A stretch of DNA of 7,321 bases from Dehalococcoidia bacterium CG2_30_46_19 (GTDB lineage Bacteria; Chloroflexota; Dehalococcoidia; GIF9; AB-539-J10), in NCBI GenBank assembly GCA_001872925.1, contig MNYD01000023.1, positions 1 through 7,321 of the forward strand, given 5' to 3'. The first letter of the stretch is position 1; each line of letters opens with the position of its first letter. The notes beneath the pieces were generated by a model. It was not told where the DNA came from. It saw only the letters and a list, made by a program, of their open reading frames with translations, and did not search any database. Below, piece after piece: positions 6,154-7,321 of this stretch. The translations under genes and the position numbers were made by a program.

Positions 6154-6186
6154 CGTCATCCCTATGACGTGCCTCCAATCATTATA
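6154..6186 (-). promoter_or_regulatory. Extended -10 hexamer followed by a palindrome
   Basis: On the minus strand TGGTATAAT (6189-6181) is a perfect extended -10. The palindrome CGTCAT/ATGACG (6154-6159/6164-6169, 4-nt loop) lies where transcription would begin, so it could be an operator or the first hairpin of a transcript. No good -35 is visible. This would be a second, more distal start towards usp, or a chance match in AT-rich DNA. Confidence 0.3.
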
Positions 6187-6297
6187 CCACCATTCCTCAA
6201 TCAATATCTTCGCTTCAATAGGCTAATGACCAGCAATATCTATTAGTTCAGGTAGATAGGTGACACATTAAAAGTTTATAACACTAAGAAATACCTC

Positions 6298-6422
6298 CTT
6301 GTCATTGAGAGCGAAGCGTGGCAATCCTTGTCCCGAGCGAAAGCGAGGAATCTCGCTTTGAGATTGCTTCGTCGTTAACACTCCTCGCAACGACAGAAAA
6401 GGGTACTCCTCGCAATGACAAG
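6298..6422. mobile_element. MITE-like palindromic intergenic repeat
   Basis: A 125-bp element bounded by perfect 10-bp inverted ends, CTTGTCATTG (6298-6307) and CAATGACAAG (6413-6422). Inside are the nested inverted pairs GCAATC/GATTGC (6321-6326/6362-6367) and AAAGCGAG/CTCGCTTT (6340-6347/6352-6359, loop GAAT), so nearly the whole left part can fold into one long hairpin. The right end is doubled: ACTCCTCGCAAYGACA occurs at 6380-6395 and 6405-6420 (15 of 16 identical, 25-bp period). It encodes nothing. Repeats of this appearance are scattered in multiple copies through many environmental bacterial genomes. No target duplication is evident at the ends. Confidence 0.7.
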
Positions 6423-6464
6423 AGACGAGTCAGTGTCACTAATCATATGAACCAGTACAACTGT

Positions 6465-6494
6465 TTGGAGAACGTTTTTATTTGATGTTATAAT
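6465..6494 (+). promoter_or_regulatory. Promoter of the GH130 gene
   Basis: TGTTATAAT (6486-6494) is a perfect extended -10 (TGn plus TATAAT). The best -35 is TTGGAG at 6465-6470, 18 bp upstream and only 3 of 6 matches, which an extended -10 can tolerate. Transcription would start near 6501, about 26 nt before the ATG. Confidence 0.6.
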
Positions 6495-6507
6495 ATTAGG
6501 AAATATT

Positions 6508-6517
6508 AGGAGGAGGG
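6508..6517 (+). promoter_or_regulatory. Ribosome binding site of the GH130 gene
   Basis: AGGAGGAGGG lies 9 nt before ATG6527 and 15 nt before the in-frame ATG6533, so ATG6527 is favoured. It overlaps the second copy of a direct repeat AATATTAGG (6492-6500 and 6502-6510). Confidence 0.7.
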
Positions 6518-6526
6518 TAATATATT

Positions 6527-7321
6527 ATGAGTATGGAGAAAGCGAAATCTCGCACTGTTCTGGGGAGGTTTGATGGGAATCCTATCCTTGAGCCACGGCC
6601 CAAGCATTGGTGGGAGTCAAAAGCGGTTTTTAATCCCGGAGTCATCTATGAGGATGGAAAGGTCCATATTGTATATCGGGCAGTTGGAGACTCGGATGTA
6701 TCGGTTCTTGGGTATGCTTCGAGTGTTGACGGATTCCGTATAGACGAACGTCTGGATGAGCCAATATATGTCCCGAGAGAACCCTTTGAAGGTGCTGGCT
6801 TGGTTTATCCCACACCGAGTTATCATCAACGCACCTATGTGCCCATTGAGGATGAGGATTATGTGTCGGGGGGGAGCTGGGGTGGGTGTGAAGACCCGAG
6901 GCTGACAAGAATTGACAACAGGGTATTTATGACTTATGTTGCCTTTGACGGATATAGTCCTCCCCGCGTGGCACTGACTTCGATACATATTAGTGATTTC
7001 CTTGCCAAGAATTGGCAATGGAAGAAACCAGTACTTATCTCGCCCCCCGGGGTTGTAGATAAAAATGCCTGTATACTCCCGGGGAAAATAAACTCCAAAT
7101 ATGTTATATTCCATCGAATTTTCCCTGATATCCTGATTGACTTTGTTGATGACCTGGATTTTGATGGCACAACAAGGTGGTTGATAGGAGAGTTCAAGAT
7201 ACGACCGAGAAAGACTTACTGGGATAGTCGCAAGGTTGGTGCTGGACCACCTCCTATTAAGACAAAGGATGGCTGGCTACTCATTTACCATGCTGTTGGT
7301 GAGCGTGACCCCGGTCGCTAT
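6527..7321 (+). CDS. GH130-family mannoside phosphorylase/hydrolase, 3' end outside window
   Basis: GH130 enzymes cleave beta-mannosides, mostly by phosphorolysis of beta-1,4- or beta-1,2-mannosyl links in mannan or N-glycan fragments, releasing mannose 1-phosphate. 265 codons are visible with no stop. The fold is a five-bladed propeller. Seen motifs are FNPGVIYEDGKVHIVYRAVG (about 35-54), GYASSVDG, the GGCEDPRLT motif with the proposed proton donor Asp123, a KNACILPGK strand, and WDSRKVGAGPPPI followed by GWLLIYHAVG near the window end. Full members have about 300-360 residues, so the C-terminal blade is missing here. There is no signal peptide, so the enzyme is cytoplasmic and would work on imported oligosaccharides. 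The start ATG6527 follows a strong ribosome binding site and an extended -10 promoter, so it begins its own transcript. Substrate linkage cannot be told from the visible part. Confidence 0.9.
   Translation, partial: MSMEKAKSRTVLGRFDGNPILEPRPKHWWESKAVFNPGVIYEDGKVHIVYRAVGDSDVSVLGYASSVDGFRIDERLDEPIYVPREPFEGAGLVYPTPSYHQRTYVPIEDEDYVSGGSWGGCEDPRLTRIDNRVFMTYVAFDGYSPPRVALTSIHISDFLAKNWQWKKPVLISPPGVVDKNACILPGKINSKYVIFHRIFPDILIDFVDDLDFDGTTRWLIGEFKIRPRKTYWDSRKVGAGPPPIKTKDGWLLIYHAVGERDPGRY

Larger units (their letters stand above)
5928..6297. other. Long intergenic region upstream of usp
   Basis: It contains the candidate usp promoter (6059-6087), a palindrome with an adjacent -10 hexamer (6154-6186), and a 31-codon open stretch on the minus strand (6029-5934). 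That stretch reads like protein (YKIARWEDGEVW, ALELLNDKVVATVFF), ends in TAA and lacks a start codon, so it may be the tail of a lost gene or chance. No full gene is visible on either strand. Confidence 0.4.

Noticed and set aside
6298..6422. CRISPR array
   Set aside because: There are only two direct copies of a 16-bp unit at 25-bp spacing with no spacer-length pattern; inverted ends point to a palindromic mobile-type repeat.
6617..7114. 165-codon open frame on the minus strand
   Set aside because: It is antisense to the GH130 gene, whose motifs are unmistakable in the + frame; it has no ribosome binding site or family resemblance.

Overview
The window looks like a chromosomal fragment from an uncultured bacterium. 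It has Shine-Dalgarno sequences (AAGGAGG type), a TGnTATAAT promoter, an OmpR/PhoB-type two-component system and roughly 45-50% GC. The tRNA gene encodes no CCA end. A TrpB2-type relic and a short palindromic repeat of the TTGTCATTG...CAATGACAA kind would fit a Chloroflexota/Dehalococcoidia-like or similar sediment bacterium, but the lineage is a guess from style, not a proof.

Layout. (1) 1-57: the 3' three quarters of a tRNA-Ala(CGC) on the + strand. (2) 128-2504: a minus-strand block. Read in its own direction it holds a possible small membrane ORF, an HhH-GPD/endonuclease III-like protein with a C-terminal four-cysteine cluster, a heavily deleted relic of a TrpB2-type tryptophan synthase beta gene, and a CorA-type divalent cation transporter. 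The CorA gene is split from its own start codon and ribosome binding site by an in-frame TAG. Two of these four loci are therefore broken, while TAG is the ordinary stop of the three intact genes further on, so the stop in corA is better read as a nonsense mutation than as recoding. (3) 2505-2956: non-coding, with a long imperfect hairpin and, directly before the next gene, five TTAGA-type units at an exact 11-bp period. (4) 2957-5256: a two-gene operon for a soluble GAF-PAS histidine kinase and an OmpR/PhoB-type winged-helix response regulator. The 11-bp array is what such regulators bind, so autoregulation is likely. (5) 5430-5903: a convergent universal stress protein gene on the minus strand, with a candidate sigma70-type promoter far upstream (TTGACA, 17 bp, CATAAG). 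(6) 5928-6526: a long non-coding stretch with that promoter, a palindrome, a MITE-like palindromic repeat (6298-6422) and a promoter and ribosome binding site for the last gene. (7) 6527-7321: the first 265 codons of a GH130-family mannoside phosphorylase/hydrolase, which runs off the window.

The genes do not form one pathway. The most noteworthy points are the 11-bp operator array in front of the two-component operon and the two clear cases of gene decay (corA and trpB2) next to each other.
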